Origin: Prosopocoilus inquinatus
Lineage: Eukaryota > Arthropoda > Insecta > Coleoptera > Lucanidae
Length of the DNA stretch: 64,000 nt
Direction of reading: 5' to 3'
Assembly: GCA_036172665.1 (NCBI GenBank)
Contig: CM069873.1
Location: 32,728,001 to 32,792,000 of the forward strand
The notes beneath the pieces are model-generated. The model made no database searches, was not told where the DNA came from, and was given only the letters and a program-made list of their open reading frames with translations. The number at the start of each line of letters is the position of its first letter. Position 1 is the first letter of the stretch. This document shows positions 12,471 to 25,289 of this stretch, piece by piece. Both the position numbers and the translations under genes were made by a program.

Positions 12471-13004
12471 TTGAATACTTTTTCCAGTGTATGTTATTCT
12501 TTTTTATACGGTATCATATAATATTGTAAGAATTTACAGTGAAATAAATTTAAAATAACTTAATTTCATTTAAATAATAAGTTTACTGATGATACTTATT
12601 GATCGAATAATTAACTCATTAAAATTATTCAGAATCATACAAATTTAGGAAACTTAACAAATATAGTATTAAACTCCTAGAATATAAAATGATATGTGTA
12701 ATACTTAAAAATTGCAATACTTGCGTTAAAAATAATATACATATTTCATTCTACGCCACAGAGGAAAAAATAATATTCTTCTTTTTAGTTTCTTCTCAAA
12801 TCTGACATCAATAAAATAAGTTGAAAAGTTCATCCACAAAGTTTGGCAAGTTTTCATTAATCTAGAAGTTAAGAGAAAATGATTAAATCGTATAACATTT
12901 ATTTTGTGAAAATATGTGAATGATTTTTGAGTCTTTGAAAAAATATATAGAATGAGTTAGATTATTTAAATTTGTTTCTTATTATAATAATATAAATGCT
13001 AAGA

Positions 13005-13009
13005 AGTTC
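13005..13009. repeat. Target-site duplication of the copia element, left copy
   Basis: AGTTC here matches AGTTC at 17,876-17,880. The 5-bp length is usual for Ty1/copia integration. Confidence 0.9.
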
Positions 13010-13252
13010 TGTTGGGGATATAGGGTTAATAATAAGCGCAATGATTACACTATGATCGTTTATTCACGCTATCACTATCACTAACAAATACAACTCGAAC
13101 TTATCCTTACAAAGCTACAGCGGCAACTTGTCGTTATGTACATCTTAAAAGCACTGAGTAATACCTATTCTAATTCTAAGTAAGCGGGTTACCATTCTGT
13201 TCGTATAACCTACAGAGGGCGGAAGGATGCTGAGAATGGAAAATATCCAACA
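13010..13252 (-). repeat. 3' LTR of the copia element
   Basis: It begins TGTTGGGGAT and ends ATCCAACA. It is identical to the other LTR except for C versus T near 13,038 and A versus T near the right end. Confidence 0.93.
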
Positions 13253-13265
13253 CCCCCCTCCCTCA
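13253..13265 (-). promoter_or_regulatory. Polypurine tract of the copia element
   Basis: On the minus strand TGAGGGAGGGGGG directly abuts the 3' LTR, the expected site for plus-strand priming during reverse transcription. Confidence 0.8.
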
Positions 13266-13282
13266 ATTTGAAGCGTCCTCAA

Positions 13283-16200
13283 TTAACCCAGTCCCAGTCC
13301 TTGATAACATAATCGATGTTTTGAGCTTGGTAAGCCCTTGGTGAGGATGTCGGCGACCATTTCCTCCGTAGATCGATATCTAAAGTCGATGGGATGTGAT
13401 GCTAAGGCCTGTCGAATAAAATGATATTTAATATCAATATGCTTGGATCGACTGTGAAATACTGGATTTCGTGCAAGTTTCCCGGCGCTTTGATTGTCGT
13501 TGAAGAGAGTCACATTGGTTAGCCCGGAGAAACCTAGCTCCTTCAAGAACTCGTTAAGGTAAATGGCTTCTTTTATGCTTCGGTTAAGCCAATATACTCC
13601 GCTTCCGTGGAGGACAATGCAACCGTTCGCTGTTTCCTACTTTCCCAGGAGATCGCCCCTCCGGCCAATATGAAGGCGAACCCTGTGTACGAGCGTCGAT
13701 CCACTGGACAACTCCCCCAATCAGCGTCTACGAATCCCGTCAGAGGTATTCTAGTTGGCTTGTAGGTCAGGGCAAAGTCGATGGTTCCATAAAGGTATCT
13801 CAATATTCTCTTCGCGGCAATCCAGTGACGTTTTCGAAATTCGTTGCAGTACTGACTGAGCGAACTGACGGCGTGGGTTATGTCTGGGCGCGTGCCCACA
13901 GAGAGGTACATTAAGGCACCGATTAGCTCTCGATACGGATAATTTGAGTCCTCGTCGTTGTCATCGCTTGACTCACCACCTTGTCCTAAAGCGAGAGGAG
14001 TACTGACGGGTTTGCAATCTTGCATCTTGAATCTGGTCAGTATATCTTGTATGTAACCACGTTGACTCAGTCGGATGCTCTCCGAATCTTGTTGAATTTC
14101 AATGCCGAGGCAATACTTTGCTTCTCCCAGGTCCTTCATGATAAAATGATCGTTCAGTTTGGTCTTTATTAATTCCGCTTCTCTTTCATCTGCGGAAGCC
14201 ACAAGGATATCGTCAACATAAATTAGCAAGAAGACTTTCTTTAGATCGTCTGTATAGACGCAGGCGTCGGCGTTGGTTGGATGAAGGCCCAACGCACGAA
14301 GGGTGATGTCGATCTTTTCATGCCATTGTCTCCCGGCTTGCTTCAAGCCGTAAATTGCCTTGTTAAGCTTACAAACCTTATTTCCATGTTTTAGCTCGTC
14401 CAACATATGACGGGCTTTTCGTCCTGTTTCGTGGTTTCCTTCTGAATGGACCATTTTTTGAAGCATCTCCTCTAGAAGCTCTGGCTTTTCCATATAAATG
14501 TCGGTGTCGATGTGCCCATTCAGGTAGGCAGTTGTTACGTCGAACTGTCGAATATTCATCCCGCTTTCGACTGATAGTGCGACTAGGGTTCTCAGGGAGT
14601 TCAGTCTGGCAACAGGAGCAAACGTGTCCTTGTAATCTATCCTGGGTCGTTGGGAGAATCCTTTAGCAACGATCCTTGCCTTTTTTCGTTCTAAAGTCCC
14701 GTCGGCCTTGTATTTGTTCCTTAAAACTGTGCGACACCCGATGACCTTGTCGTCTGGTCTCGGAACAAGCCTCCATGTATCGTTATCAACATGGCTCTTC
14801 ATTTCAGCGTAGATGGCTTCTTTCCAATCTCTGCCTTCAGGTCCTTCTATTGCTTGCAAGAATGGGATCTCGGAGGCAAGTAGAGAGAGCTGATCTTCTT
14901 GTTCGTGATTATCATTTCGACCTTCTCCCTCTTCCTCGGGAGCTTCTTGTTCGTCTGGTTCGACTTCTTGTTCATCAGTGTAACTGCTAGTCACTCCTTG
15001 GTTTCGAGCGAGTTTGTCGGTGTTCTTGGTATGGTATTGCTTAGCCGGACGTCCGCGTTTTCCGGTTAGAATTTTGGTAGGACGGCCAGGACCTCTCGTG
15101 ATTACTGATTTTGAAGTGGAACCATTGACCTTGGGATCGACCACGACTGTGAATAGTTCGCACACTTGGCCCAGGGTTTTCGTGGACTGTTTCAACTTCA
15201 GGGATTGGGTTTGGACCAATTTCAGTCTCTGAAGTCTGAAGGTCATCTGAAACGAAAAGACGACCAGTTTTCGTTTCGTTGGTCATAAAATGCTCACGAT
15301 TTTCGCTGGAGCGGAATTCTGGGAAGAATTTTACGTCTCTCGCCACGTGAACCCTTTTGGTACTCGGGACCCATATGCGGTACCCCTTTGATGTGGTGGA
15401 ATACCCGACGAAGATTCCTTCCAGCGTCTTGGAGCTGAACTTGTCCTTCCCTGGCGTCTTGTTGAGTAGAATCGCCTTACACCCGAAAGTTCTGAGGTGG
15501 CTGACGTTGGGCTTATGTCCCGTCCATTCTTCGTATGGTGTCTTGTTTCCCAGGACTTTCGAAATGCACCGGTTTCGAATGTGGTTTGCTGCTGCGATGG
15601 CCTCTGCCCAGAAGGATGGTGGTAGGCCAGACTGTAGCATCATGCACCTGGCTGCCTCGACAAGTGTCCGGTTCTTCCTTTCGGCCACCCCATTTTGTTC
15701 AGGCGTATGAGCGACTGTCAGGCGACGACGAATGCCTTCGTCCTTGAGAAGCTGATCCATGCGGGAATTGCAAAATTCTCCGCCGTTATCCGATTGGATT
15801 GCTTTTATCTTCTGACCGGTTTGTCGCTCAGCCATCTTCTTGTACTCCAGGAACTTCTCCGGGACCTCATTTTTGTTTCTTATGAAGAAAACCTCGCAGT
15901 GCCTGCTTCTGTCGTCGGTGATGGTCAGGAAATATCGAGCACCACCTACAGATGCTGTCCGCATTGGTCCGCAGAGATCCATGTGGATGACGTCAAGAAT
16001 CCCGGAAGAGCGATTTTCGCGTGTCTGAAATCGAGAACAAGTGAGTTTACCCATTGTACAAATTTTACACGGTGACAAATCGTGTTTCGGTTTAATGCTT
16101 AAACCAATGACTGCTCCAGTTTTGGCCATGGAAAGTAGATCTCTTGAGTTGAGGTGTCCCAGTCGTTCGTGCCATATGTCGACGTCGGACCGGTGCCCCT

Positions 16201-17446
16201 CAGTTGCTGCGAACGCTGTGTGAGATTTCTCGCGTAGGTAGAATAGATCTCCAATGCGGTCTGCGATCATCTTCGTTTTTCCTTCGTGGTCTTGAACGAG
16301 AGCACGGTCGTTGGTGAAGACTACTTTGTGATTCTTGTTCACGATTTTGGCCACGGATGAAAGGTTCGTCTTCAGATCGGGAACATAGAGGGCATTCTCC
16401 AATTTGATGTTTCTGGATTCGTTTTCCACAGAAGATATAATCCTTACGTCGCCTTTAGCTTCGATTCGGGCAGTTTTGCCGTCGGCAAGTTTTAATTCGT
16501 TGTCGGCGTTTGTGAGATTCATAAACATCTGATCGTCGTTGCACAAGTGCGAAGTGCAACCACTGTCTAAGCACCATCGCTTCGAATTTTTGTCGTGATT
16601 TGTGAAATTGCTGATTATGTCGGTCTGATTCGCGAAAAATGCATCTTCGGCGTTGTTTGCTTGATGCTTGGATTCTTTCCTTTTTCTTGAAAAGCAATCG
16701 GCGGCTTTGTGACCGAGCTTTTTGCAATAATTGCATTTGTAATTTTTCCTTTGCGAATCGCACTTCTCGAATTTCGTGTTCTCGCCAGATTTTGAGGAGC
16801 AAGGGCCTGTTCTTGTGTGTCGTTGCTTAATGAAAAGTGCACCGTGATTGTCTTCACTAGATTTTTGATTTTGTGCTTCACTAGCTTCGATTATTTTTAT
16901 TTTTAATTGCTCCAATTCAGGTAAGCGATGTCGAGATTCGATGGCGCATTTGAATATTTGAAAGCTGTTCGGCAGGCTTTCGAGAAGCATTAGTGTCAGC
17001 AATTTTTCATTTATTTCGACGGACATCGCTGCGAGTTTATCTTGTTCACGCACGTCGTCTCCTTCTTGCATTTTTCGCTGCAGCAATTGTCTTAAAAGAG
17101 TTGCCATGCGAGCGGGACCTTTCGACGAATAGGTTGCCTCGAGCTTTTCCCAGAGTTCCTTAGACGTGACACATCCGTGCGTATGCTTCAACTCGGACGC
17201 GCTTATAGACAAAAGAATATCCGATCTAGCTTTCCGATCTTCTTTTAACCATTTTTCTAATGCGATTTTAGCGGCAGCGCGTTCTGTTTCGTCACCTTCG
17301 ACGACGGGTTTCGGTATTTCTCCCGAAACGTAACCCCACATGTCGTTTTTAATGAGTAAGGCTTCGGCGTGTATCTTCCACGTGTCATAATTTGTTTTCG
17401 ACAGCGTTTCTAATCGCGTGGAATTAATTGTACTTACATGTGTCAT
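13283..17446 (-). pseudogene. copia-type gag-pol polyprotein with two frame breaks
   Basis: I place the start at 17,446 (MTHVSTINSTRLETLSKTNY), since the gag similarity begins there; an upstream ATG at 17,536 gives an untypical basic leader. Parts in order: gag; zinc knuckle CNYCKKLGHKAADC near 16.7 kb; protease with LDSG near 16.56 kb; pre-integrase WHERLGHLN near 16.1 kb; integrase with HMDLCGP, QSDNGGEF and EQNGVAERKNRT (15.97-15.67 kb); a linker with GRGRP-like repeats; reverse transcriptase with YVDDIL at 14,206-14,226; RNase H with DADWGS and STEAEY. The frame shifts by one base in the linker (about 15,130-15,246) and again at about 13,570 inside RNase H, where one base seems lost. The second shift restores the first frame, which continues to 13,283. 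Catalytic residues of all enzymes are otherwise visible. Confidence 0.92.
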
Positions 17447-17618
17447 TTTAACGTACTTGTTTTTATGTTGAATATGTGAAGCGGGAGAATGCAACTGCAC
17501 TTTCTTCACTATGCGTAGTGCTTTTCCGAGAATCAACTGTTCGTGCCCGAGCGCGTTTTTAGATGACGCACTTTACACTGAGTTTTTTATTCTTTTTACA
17601 CGATCACTTGCTTATTGT

Positions 17619-17632
17619 CTGGGCCCCTAACC
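17619..17632 (-). promoter_or_regulatory. Primer-binding site, initiator tRNA-Met internal type
   Basis: On the minus strand GGTTAGGGGCCCAG lies immediately inside the 5' LTR. Apart from one base it is complementary to the anticodon-stem region of initiator tRNA-Met. Drosophila copia is known to prime from a half-molecule of that tRNA, so the same mechanism is inferred here. Confidence 0.75.
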
Positions 17633-17875
17633 TGTTGGGGATATAGGGTTAATAATAAGCGTAATGATTACACTATGATCGTTTATTCACGCTATCACTA
17701 TCACTAACAAATACAACTCGAACTTATCCTTACAAAGCTACAGCGGCAACTTGTCGTTATGTACATCTTAAAAGCACTGAGTAATACCTATTCTAATTCT
17801 AAGTAAGCGGGTTACCATTCTGTTCGTATAACCTACAGAGGGCGGAAGGATGCTGAGAATGGAATATATCCAACA
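17633..17875 (-). repeat. 5' LTR of the copia element
   Basis: The 243 bp have TG...CA ends and 2 differences from the 3' LTR. As the 5' LTR of a minus-strand element it should hold the promoter; I do not see a clear TATA box in it. Confidence 0.93.
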
Positions 17876-17880
17876 AGTTC
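17876..17880. repeat. Target-site duplication of the copia element, right copy
   Basis: AGTTC, identical to 13,005-13,009. Confidence 0.9.
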
Positions 17881-19720
17881 TGCTCAACAAAGCTATTAAT
17901 TAGTTGCAAAACATATGTGTATTTAATGAAACTAGAAAGTTAAATTTAATTAACGAAAAATAACAGATTTTATTTTATTGACTTATTTAATTTCAATTGC
18001 CAAAGTTTCAGAAATTTTAATTTCATAATGCACACATTATTTACTACACATGTTATAATATTTAGAAAATAAATTTTGTTAAATTTCTTATCCATCCAAC
18101 TACAATGAAAGTCTTTCTAGCAGATTATTCAAGTTGGTTGAATAAGTTCGCATCTGTGTTAAATCGCTGTGTTTGCGATGACCGGTTTTATTATCGGGGT
18201 AGCAGGTACGGTTGTAAAAGCTATAAGGTTCATAATTGCAAAGCATAAAATTTCTTACTGCCAGTGGCATGTCTCGTACTCCGAAAACTTTATAGCAGAA
18301 GTGTACGCTTGTATATCAATACATCGCAGGTAAGTATAAATGTTTGGAATTCGCTCCTAAAACGGCGCCAGAATTGCTTGATGAATTCTTAACAGTTAGG
18401 TTTCGAAACCGGTCGATAAGATGCGTTCGGCCTGTAGCTTGGTGTTGGGCGATGCTTTATAAAAAATATCGATTTTCGTAATATCGAATAAAAATCGATT
18501 CGTTTTTTATTTAATCCAAAGGAGAGGTTTTAAAGTGAGGTTATGTAATTTGATAGATGCTTTTGTATGAAATAAAAAAAAAACATTAAAAATAAAATTT
18601 TATGACGTCTGCATACATATATACACATATACATATTTTTTTATTATCAATTTTTATATCAATTTATTGAAGCAGAATGCTTCTGCATCTCTTAAGATCA
18701 AGTTGAGGAATGTCAGATGAGATTTATTTTAAATGATACATAGCGTTGACGCCTAGAAATGAAGCCTGCTTAAGAGTAAACTGCTCTTATTTAACAAGAT
18801 ACAAGAAAATATAAGAATAAGTCATTCAGAATCAAAAGTTATAACTGGATATGAAATTACAGCCTTCTATTTCAAAAATAAAGAAAAAACTATTACAATT
18901 TATTGTGGACCACTCTCTATACACACTACATTAGGAAATACTCGGTGTTCACGTTGTATACCGTTCAAGATAAATTTCATTTGACAATTCTCAATTTGAT
19001 TTTAAGGGATGCAGAAGTATTTTGCCTCAATAAATTTTTATGAAAATTAAAAAAATCCATTTGTAGTATACTTTTTGAGGGACATTGTATAATATATTAG
19101 TAGTAATTAAATTACTTTCTGAGGTAAATAAGTATTAAAAAAAAGAAACAAATAGTAATTAATTATTCGATTCCTTATTTATATCGATCCACTGATACAC
19201 CGGAAGGCGAGCTGTCGATACTAAATATCGGGTATCGGAACCTAAAATATCGATTCTCCATCCCTTGCTTGATTTACGTTCAGTTGCATCGACAATTGTT
19301 TAAAGTTAATCCTTAAGTTAAAGCGAACAAAGTCCTATTTTTAATCAAGGATTGATTATGCATAGAAAAAAAAACCTTTTACATTGAAGAACTCCACAAT
19401 CGCTTTTTTGGTAACAACGCGCGGTAGACATGAATCATCTGTTACAAAACGGTAGTTACATCGTCATTTTTCACATTTCATTGTTTCTGAAGCATAAATG
19501 GTCAGTTAAATACGTTACGAATTACAATCCACTAGTGATTGAGTTTGTCAGAGTCATATAAACTATTTACAAAACTTTAAAATACACAATGGAGGTGCCG
19601 AAACATTGGATTAACTAAAAAGTACTACACATTTGTTTCATTAGTTTAAATATTGCTATCTAAGAAATTCTACCGCAAGAAACGAGTTTCGTACCTTAGT
19701 TAGTCCACCACCATTTTGGA
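17881..19720. other. Non-coding gap
   Basis: AT-rich sequence with clusters of ATCGAT near 18,470-18,510 and 19,185-19,255. These may mark ends of an old element, but no matching target duplication was found. No gene is seen. Confidence 0.4.
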
Positions 19721-19724
19721 TTAC

Positions 19725-20900
19725 CGTGTATAAAGATAATTTGTGTTTAATGTAAAAGTCAAATTTTTCTGGCATACGTATTTTCGGACGGTTATTAATT
19801 ACCCGTTCTCACCTAATATTAATTTAAGATCAAGATGTCCATTTTATTATTGTTAAGAAAATTTGTTTAGTTTCGAAACAAGACTAGCAAGACGCCAGGA
19901 CTGAAGGACGCTAAAAATCTCACTCAATTTTCAAGGAATCGCTTTATTGATGTTTGTGAAAATTTTATCATAATTTCATTTCAATGCTAACTGGAGATGC
20001 TTTTTTGTTGAAAACCCGATATACTCCTGGCGAGTGGGACACTTATTTTGAATCACCCTATATAAAGATAATTTGTGTTTGACGTAAAATTCAAATTTTT
20101 CTGAAATAGATATTTTGAGGGCCTAATTACCACTTTCCCTCTTGACATCAATTTCAGATAAGATCGTCCTTTTTATTACTGTATTACTGTATTACTGGAA
20201 AATTTAAGCAGATGTATTTGTTTAGCTTCGAAAAGACTAGCCAGGATGGCGCCAAAAATCTTATGGCATGATCCTTGTTTGTGAAAATTTTATCATAAAT
20301 TACATGGCCCGAAACAGCAGTGAAAATGTCTATCAGCAACAAATAATAAATAATATTAAATTCAGGTATATCAAATAGGTAAAGCTAGATATTATCTGCT
20401 CGTGAACTACATTTTAAGATTAATAAATTTTTGTCAAATGAATAATTGATTATGCAAGTAACGCCACTCGATTTTTTCCAAGGCTAAATGGAGAGGCTTT
20501 TTTTTGTTGAAGACTAGCGAGTCGGATACTTATTTTGAATGACCCTGTATAAAGATAATTTGTGTTTGTCTGTAATATTCAAATTTTTCTGGAATAGATA
20601 TTTTGGGGGCCTAGTTACCCGTTCCCGCCTAACATCCATTTGAGATAAGATCGTCCTTTTTATTATTGTTAGGAAAATATGAGCAGATGTATTTGTTTAG
20701 TTTCGAAACACGACTAGCCAAGACGGCGCCAAAAATCTCACGGCGCGTAAGATTCGAGTGTTTTCAAGGACACCGTTTTAGATTATATGTGTTAATTATG
20801 AATCTGACCGATTTTGGCGTGGTCCTTATTTGTGAAAATTTTATCATAAATTCCGTGGCCCAAAACGGCGACCAAAAATTCAATGTATTCGTGCGTTTGC
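19725..20900 (+). repeat. Three diverged direct copies of a repeat of about 250-300 bp
   Basis: The string TATAAAGATAATTTGTGTTT starts near 19,728, 20,060 and 20,548. Each copy continues through a CAAATTTTTCTG block, an (A/G)GATCGTCCTTTTTATTA-like block, a TTTGTTTAG-TTCGAAA block and a GTGAAAATTTTATCATAA end. The third copy is the most GC-rich and holds an 82-codon frame I regard as accidental. It looks like a locally duplicated transposon fragment. Confidence 0.65.
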
Positions 20901-20914
20901 GGTTCGATTTTTAG

Positions 20915-22100
20915 AAAATGTAATTGCGCAATTTTCTGATTTGGTTTCTGCGACTGTTCTATTTTAGGTGATGGATAAAAGAAATCTTTAATTGGCAGAT
21001 TTCATGAGGCGAACGCATTATTGGGCAATATGCAAATTGCTTCATCCTAATCGATACATCTCCGATTATGATGAGTAACTGGCTAAGTACTCAAAGCACG
21101 TTATAGGAAACGAATTCTTAACGAGTTCTAAAAATAGATGCACTTCTTATAATGCGCCTGATAGGAGGCAACCCATTTTTCAATCATATGTTAATCTTTA
21201 GAATGCGGGCTATTTGTTGTAGCGCACTCAGTATTTCACAGGCTTTCGGTGTTGAAAGTGTGCAGTAAAACCTGTAAAGGAATACGCGTGCGTGATATAC
21301 GTTTTATTTTCCGACAGTTTTGCAAACTGCAGATGATGTTAAAATATTATTATTACGAACTGTTTCGTTATAATTTTATGTCTTTTGTTGACCTTTAACT
21401 TCAAGTTTCTTCGGGCTCTCGGTGCGTCCACGAATTTTACCATCAACATGTATATTTCACGCACTATATGCTTCGTCGTTCTTTTTATCGGAATACGTAA
21501 GTTTTTATTGTACTGTTCGCTTATAACACCGTACTATTTTTATAACATGCCGTAATTTCATGAGAGAGAAGTGTAATACATATTTTTAGATACGCGAATT
21601 AGAATAACAACACATATCTATTTATTTTCATTTCCTAGAATCACCTGTTGATTTCCTACTATTTTATGTTTTGGTAACTAAGTTTCGCTCTACGTGGGCA
21701 GCTCTGCCCGCTTCCAAAATAAATAGGTGGTGACTTTTGGGGAATAAATTCTACCAACGCAGCTTCAAAACCACCTCGCTTTTATAAATTTCGGCCAAGC
21801 CAAACAGTTCATTATTATTACGCAAAAACGTACACCAATAAAAAAAAATTCACCGAAATTCAGCAGTGTTTACAACTTTGTGCTTCCGAATTAGTTCAGG
21901 CGGAAGTTCAATGCCAAATATTCAATAAAACCCAACTCCCAAGATGCACATGTTCTTATCAAACCGTAAAGTTTTCAAAGTCTGAATTCGTTTTACATTA
22001 ATAATTATCAGTTATTTGATTATTCAATTACTCTATTAGTCGACAGTTAATTAATTATTTTCATTAATTAATTATACAAACCTAATAAATAAATTTATAC
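20915..22100. other. Non-coding gap
   Basis: No recognisable frame, RNA gene or repeat pair. GC-richer patches at about 21,170-21,300 and 21,400-21,480 are unexplained. Confidence 0.4.
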
Positions 22101-22103
22101 GTA

Positions 22104-22345
22104 CAGTTGCGGACAGAAAATTTCGGACACCCATGTTATTCTCATTGACGTACGAGTGAAAAACATGTCTTGACGTAAACCTGACGTTATTTTTTTGTCA
22201 GGCTTCGATTATTTATGATACTGTGTGGAGCACATCATATTTCAATAAAGTTAGAATTATAACCCTTGTTCGTAGAAGTACACAAATACCATTGCAGCCA
22301 AAATAATTTAGGTACTCCGAATTTATCGGAGATTGTTTGTTTGTA
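22104..22345. mobile_element. Tc1/mariner-type terminus and remnant
   Basis: TA is followed by CAGTTGCGGACAGAAAATTT and CGGACACCC, a typical Tc1-like terminal repeat. No intact second end or transposase frame was found. Confidence 0.45.
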
Positions 22346-22836
22346 CAGTGTCCCCAATGTTCCAAGGAAGTACTAAAAGGGCGTTTTATATACTCTTATA
22401 TTTTATCAAAAGTCTTTGTTAACGAAAGTTATGCAGGCTGGTATTCTGCGCAATCTAAAATTATTTTCAACTATACGTGAAGTGACCAGATACCCAACCT
22501 TTTTTTTAAAGCAGCGATCCCTTAAAAGAAAAGCTTCTATCGACCTTCCCACCTCCCTGATTTTATACTTATTACTATAACCACGTTAGAATAAAAACAA
22601 AAATTAATTATGTAATCAAAAAATTGGTATTCAATTTGTTTATAATGAATTTTATTGTCCAGTTCAGGTTCGTTAAAATATTATCTGATTTATCATATTG
22701 GAGCGCGTCATATTAAATTATTTAGAGTGCCATCTATTATCCTAAAGCGAAAATTTATTTAATCGAATATTGGAAATAAGGTTTCGTGCTTATAATTTTT
22801 TTATCACAAGAAAAATATGTGAAATATATGCACGTA

Positions 22837-22990
22837 CAGTCGTGAGCAATAAGTTTTGGTTATCATTGATTGTCTAAAATTTGTACTATAATTTATTAAA
22901 TAACAAGATTCGCGTATTAATTTTGAGTCTGTTGTCTGACCAAAAATGAAAGCTATTCTTTTTTGTAATTTCAAATGGTGTTAACGTTGT
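22837..22990. mobile_element. Tc1-type terminus
   Basis: TA followed by CAGTCGTGAGCAATAAGTTT resembles the start of Tc1-like elements. Only one end is visible. Confidence 0.4.
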
Positions 22991-24820
22991 CATTCTCAAA
23001 TAATAATAAAAAATAAATAAATTGAAAACAGAATCCAAAGCGCGACAGAAAAGTCGGAAATCATTGAGAGCGCCATCTCTTGGCCAAAAGAGAAACTATT
23101 TTAATATTTCATAGTCAGGTACTCATCAACAGGTTTATTTTGTACCATTTCCTTAAAAAATGGCTTAATATATTTAAAAAATTAGAGGAATTAGTAGAAT
23201 TACATAATCTCGGTGAATCCTGAAAAAGTTTCACATAAAAAAAAAATTGTAGGTCTTTCTGTATAGGCAACCGTACAAACGACTGTGCTTACCGGATTGC
23301 CTGTATCAAGGTTTCTTGCGTTTTCGAAAAAATTTAATTAATTTATTTTTTTAAGAATATGCATGTTCTAAAATTAATTGCTTGTAGCTTTTAAACGTAA
23401 TTCAAAAATTTTCTCCTTTAAGTACAGAATTGGAAAATTTCGAAATTAGTTGCTTCACCATATTCACAGTTTTTTTAGAGGGTTTCGTGAAAAGTTAGAA
23501 TAGAAGAAAGTCGAAAAAGTCATTAATATATTAACGGAAATAAACGCACCTATTTTAATAGTGAATTATTTAGAGCGCCATCTGTTCGTTCACTTATCAT
23601 CATATTCTAAAAATGAAACTTCCCTTAACCGAACTTCAGAAACGCAATTTCGACTTGATACTCTCAGTAAAACTTTTTTGTTTTCAAAATTAAATTGAAA
23701 ATAGAATCCAAAGCGCACAGAAAAGACAAAAATCATTAAGAGCGCCATCAAAAGGTTTTCAAAGGGGGGCTGTCTCTCTATAATATACACAAAATTAAAT
23801 AGAAAAGTATAAAATAAATCTTATTAATAGACTCACAGTCAACCCGAGAGAACCCTAGTTAATAATTAGTTTATAATCACATGGCGGATAGAAAAAACTG
23901 TAACAGTTTACTATTGCAACGAAGCGATGCGATGTTATAAATAGATTGTGTACACGCCTCAACATATTTGCCGGCGCAGCGTGTCTAGCTGATAGTGAAC
24001 AAACGGTAAGCCAAAGAAATAATGCATTCGTTAGGACGGTATGATTCACAATAATGTCGCGGTTGACTGCGATGCTCGGACACGATGCGCACGAGAGAGT
24101 GTGCTGCAGAGACGTGTCCTGCTTCTATTTAATTCAAATCCACTAAATTGTTGTTTCTAAAATCAAGAAAGAGCTGTTATTAGCTTCTGGAATTATGTTC
24201 GCGTTTTTACCGTGACGATATTAGACTGATTGATTAAAAATTACGTATAAGCGGACGGAACATTTAACGCTTCGATTTAGATCCCCACGTCGAGTCGGAC
24301 TGCCGCTGTCTCAAACTGGTTTCAGGCAGTTCACTTTCTTGATATCGCTGTTTGTTTATAATCTAATTCTAGAACGTCTCATCTACAAAAGGTACATAGT
24401 TTCAAAAAGCAGGACTTTTTTAAAACTGTGCGGACACGGGACAAACTGTTAAAAAACGAGACTGTCCCGCCAAAATCGGGACGTATGATGTGTAACTTAA
24501 TAAAGAAGCGCCCCTATACGGGGCATACATCAAACTTATGATCCGATATTTTCAGGGTGAATAGAATATCAAAAAGTAACGTCAAATAACGTCACCTTTT
24601 TATATAATTTTTTTCCTAAATCTGAATAATAAAGGAATTATAAGCCCTGAAACAGGTGTGAAAAATATTGATTTTTGGCAATATCTTCTGGATTCTTTAA
24701 CTTATACACAGATATAAGGCATCTAACTGCACATTATCAACGTACTTATCAGATCCTCCATCCTTTTTAAAGGGTAGTTTTATAAGGGTAGTTTTCAGTA
24801 TTTTATCCCAAACTTTTTAT
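22990..24820. other. Non-coding gap with dispersed repeat copies
   Basis: It contains diverged copies of the GAATCCAAAGCGC ... GAGCGCCATC repeat near 23,030, 23,570 and 23,705. A less AT-rich block at 23,930-24,130 has TATAAATAG and a GGTAAGCC donor-like site, which is not enough to call a host exon. Confidence 0.4.
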
Positions 24821-24859
24821 TTTGAAGGTTACTTTAAACGGTAGTAGGTTGAAATCTGG

Positions 24860-25200
24860 AACAAACACGTCGAATCATTTGTACTTTCAAGTCATTTACG
24901 AATTCTGAATGTCGCGATTAAAAAAATTGAGCTCGTTTCAAGAATTGTAATACTACTCGGTTATTTTAAATGGAACAGCCTGTATATTATTACACGAATA
25001 AATAGCCCCTTTTATTGGCTTTCCAACGATACCACACTTAATACATTTAAGTTTAATATTATCCGAGTTATTGTTAATTAATTAATCAACTTACAGAACT
25101 TCGCTGTATGTACTTCGATTCAAGAAAGTGTTGTGTAACACGGTTTCGTGCTATTAATTGACATTCATAATTCACACTTGTCATGTTTTTTTAATCAAAT
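24860..25200. repeat. Left arm of an outer inverted-repeat element
   Basis: Blocks TCAAGTCATTTACGAATTCT, GGCTTTCCAACGATACCACA, TTAATTAATCAACTTACAGA and GTGTAACACGGTTT recur as diverged inverted copies in 27,600-28,090. The hAT element at 25,290-27,471 lies between the arms, so it inserted into this older element. Confidence 0.6.
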
Positions 25201-25281
25201 TTCTAGATGTTGCCATTCAAAATCAATAAAAACTATGAATAAGGCGTCACTGCCATATCGTCAAATTACCAACTGCGTTAA

Positions 25282-25289
25282 CTTATAAT
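25282..25289. repeat. hAT target-site duplication, left copy
   Basis: CTTATAAT, identical to 27,472-27,479. The 8-bp length is diagnostic of hAT transposition. Confidence 0.9.

Larger units (their letters stand above)
13010..17875 (-). mobile_element. Ty1/copia LTR retrotransposon, nearly complete
   Basis: This 4,866-bp element has two 243-bp LTRs (TG...CA ends), a 5-bp target duplication, a primer-binding site, a polypurine tract, and one gag-pol region in the order gag, protease, integrase, reverse transcriptase, RNase H, which is the copia order. The LTRs differ at only 2 of 243 positions, so the insertion is recent. The coding frame is broken twice, so this copy would probably need proteins supplied by another. 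Its base composition is much less AT-rich than the surroundings, in line with recent arrival. Confidence 0.95.

Noticed and set aside
12586..12615. CTGATGA followed by GAA near 12.59 kb as a hammerhead
   Set aside because: No stem II or stem III can be formed.
18460..19270. Element bounded by ATCGAT-rich ends
   Set aside because: The ends are similar only in the short ATATCGAT part and no target-site duplication could be found.
23930..24010. Possible host promoter and first exon (TATAAATAG, later GGTAAGCC)
   Set aside because: Single weak signals in a less AT-rich patch; no downstream exon or protein similarity.
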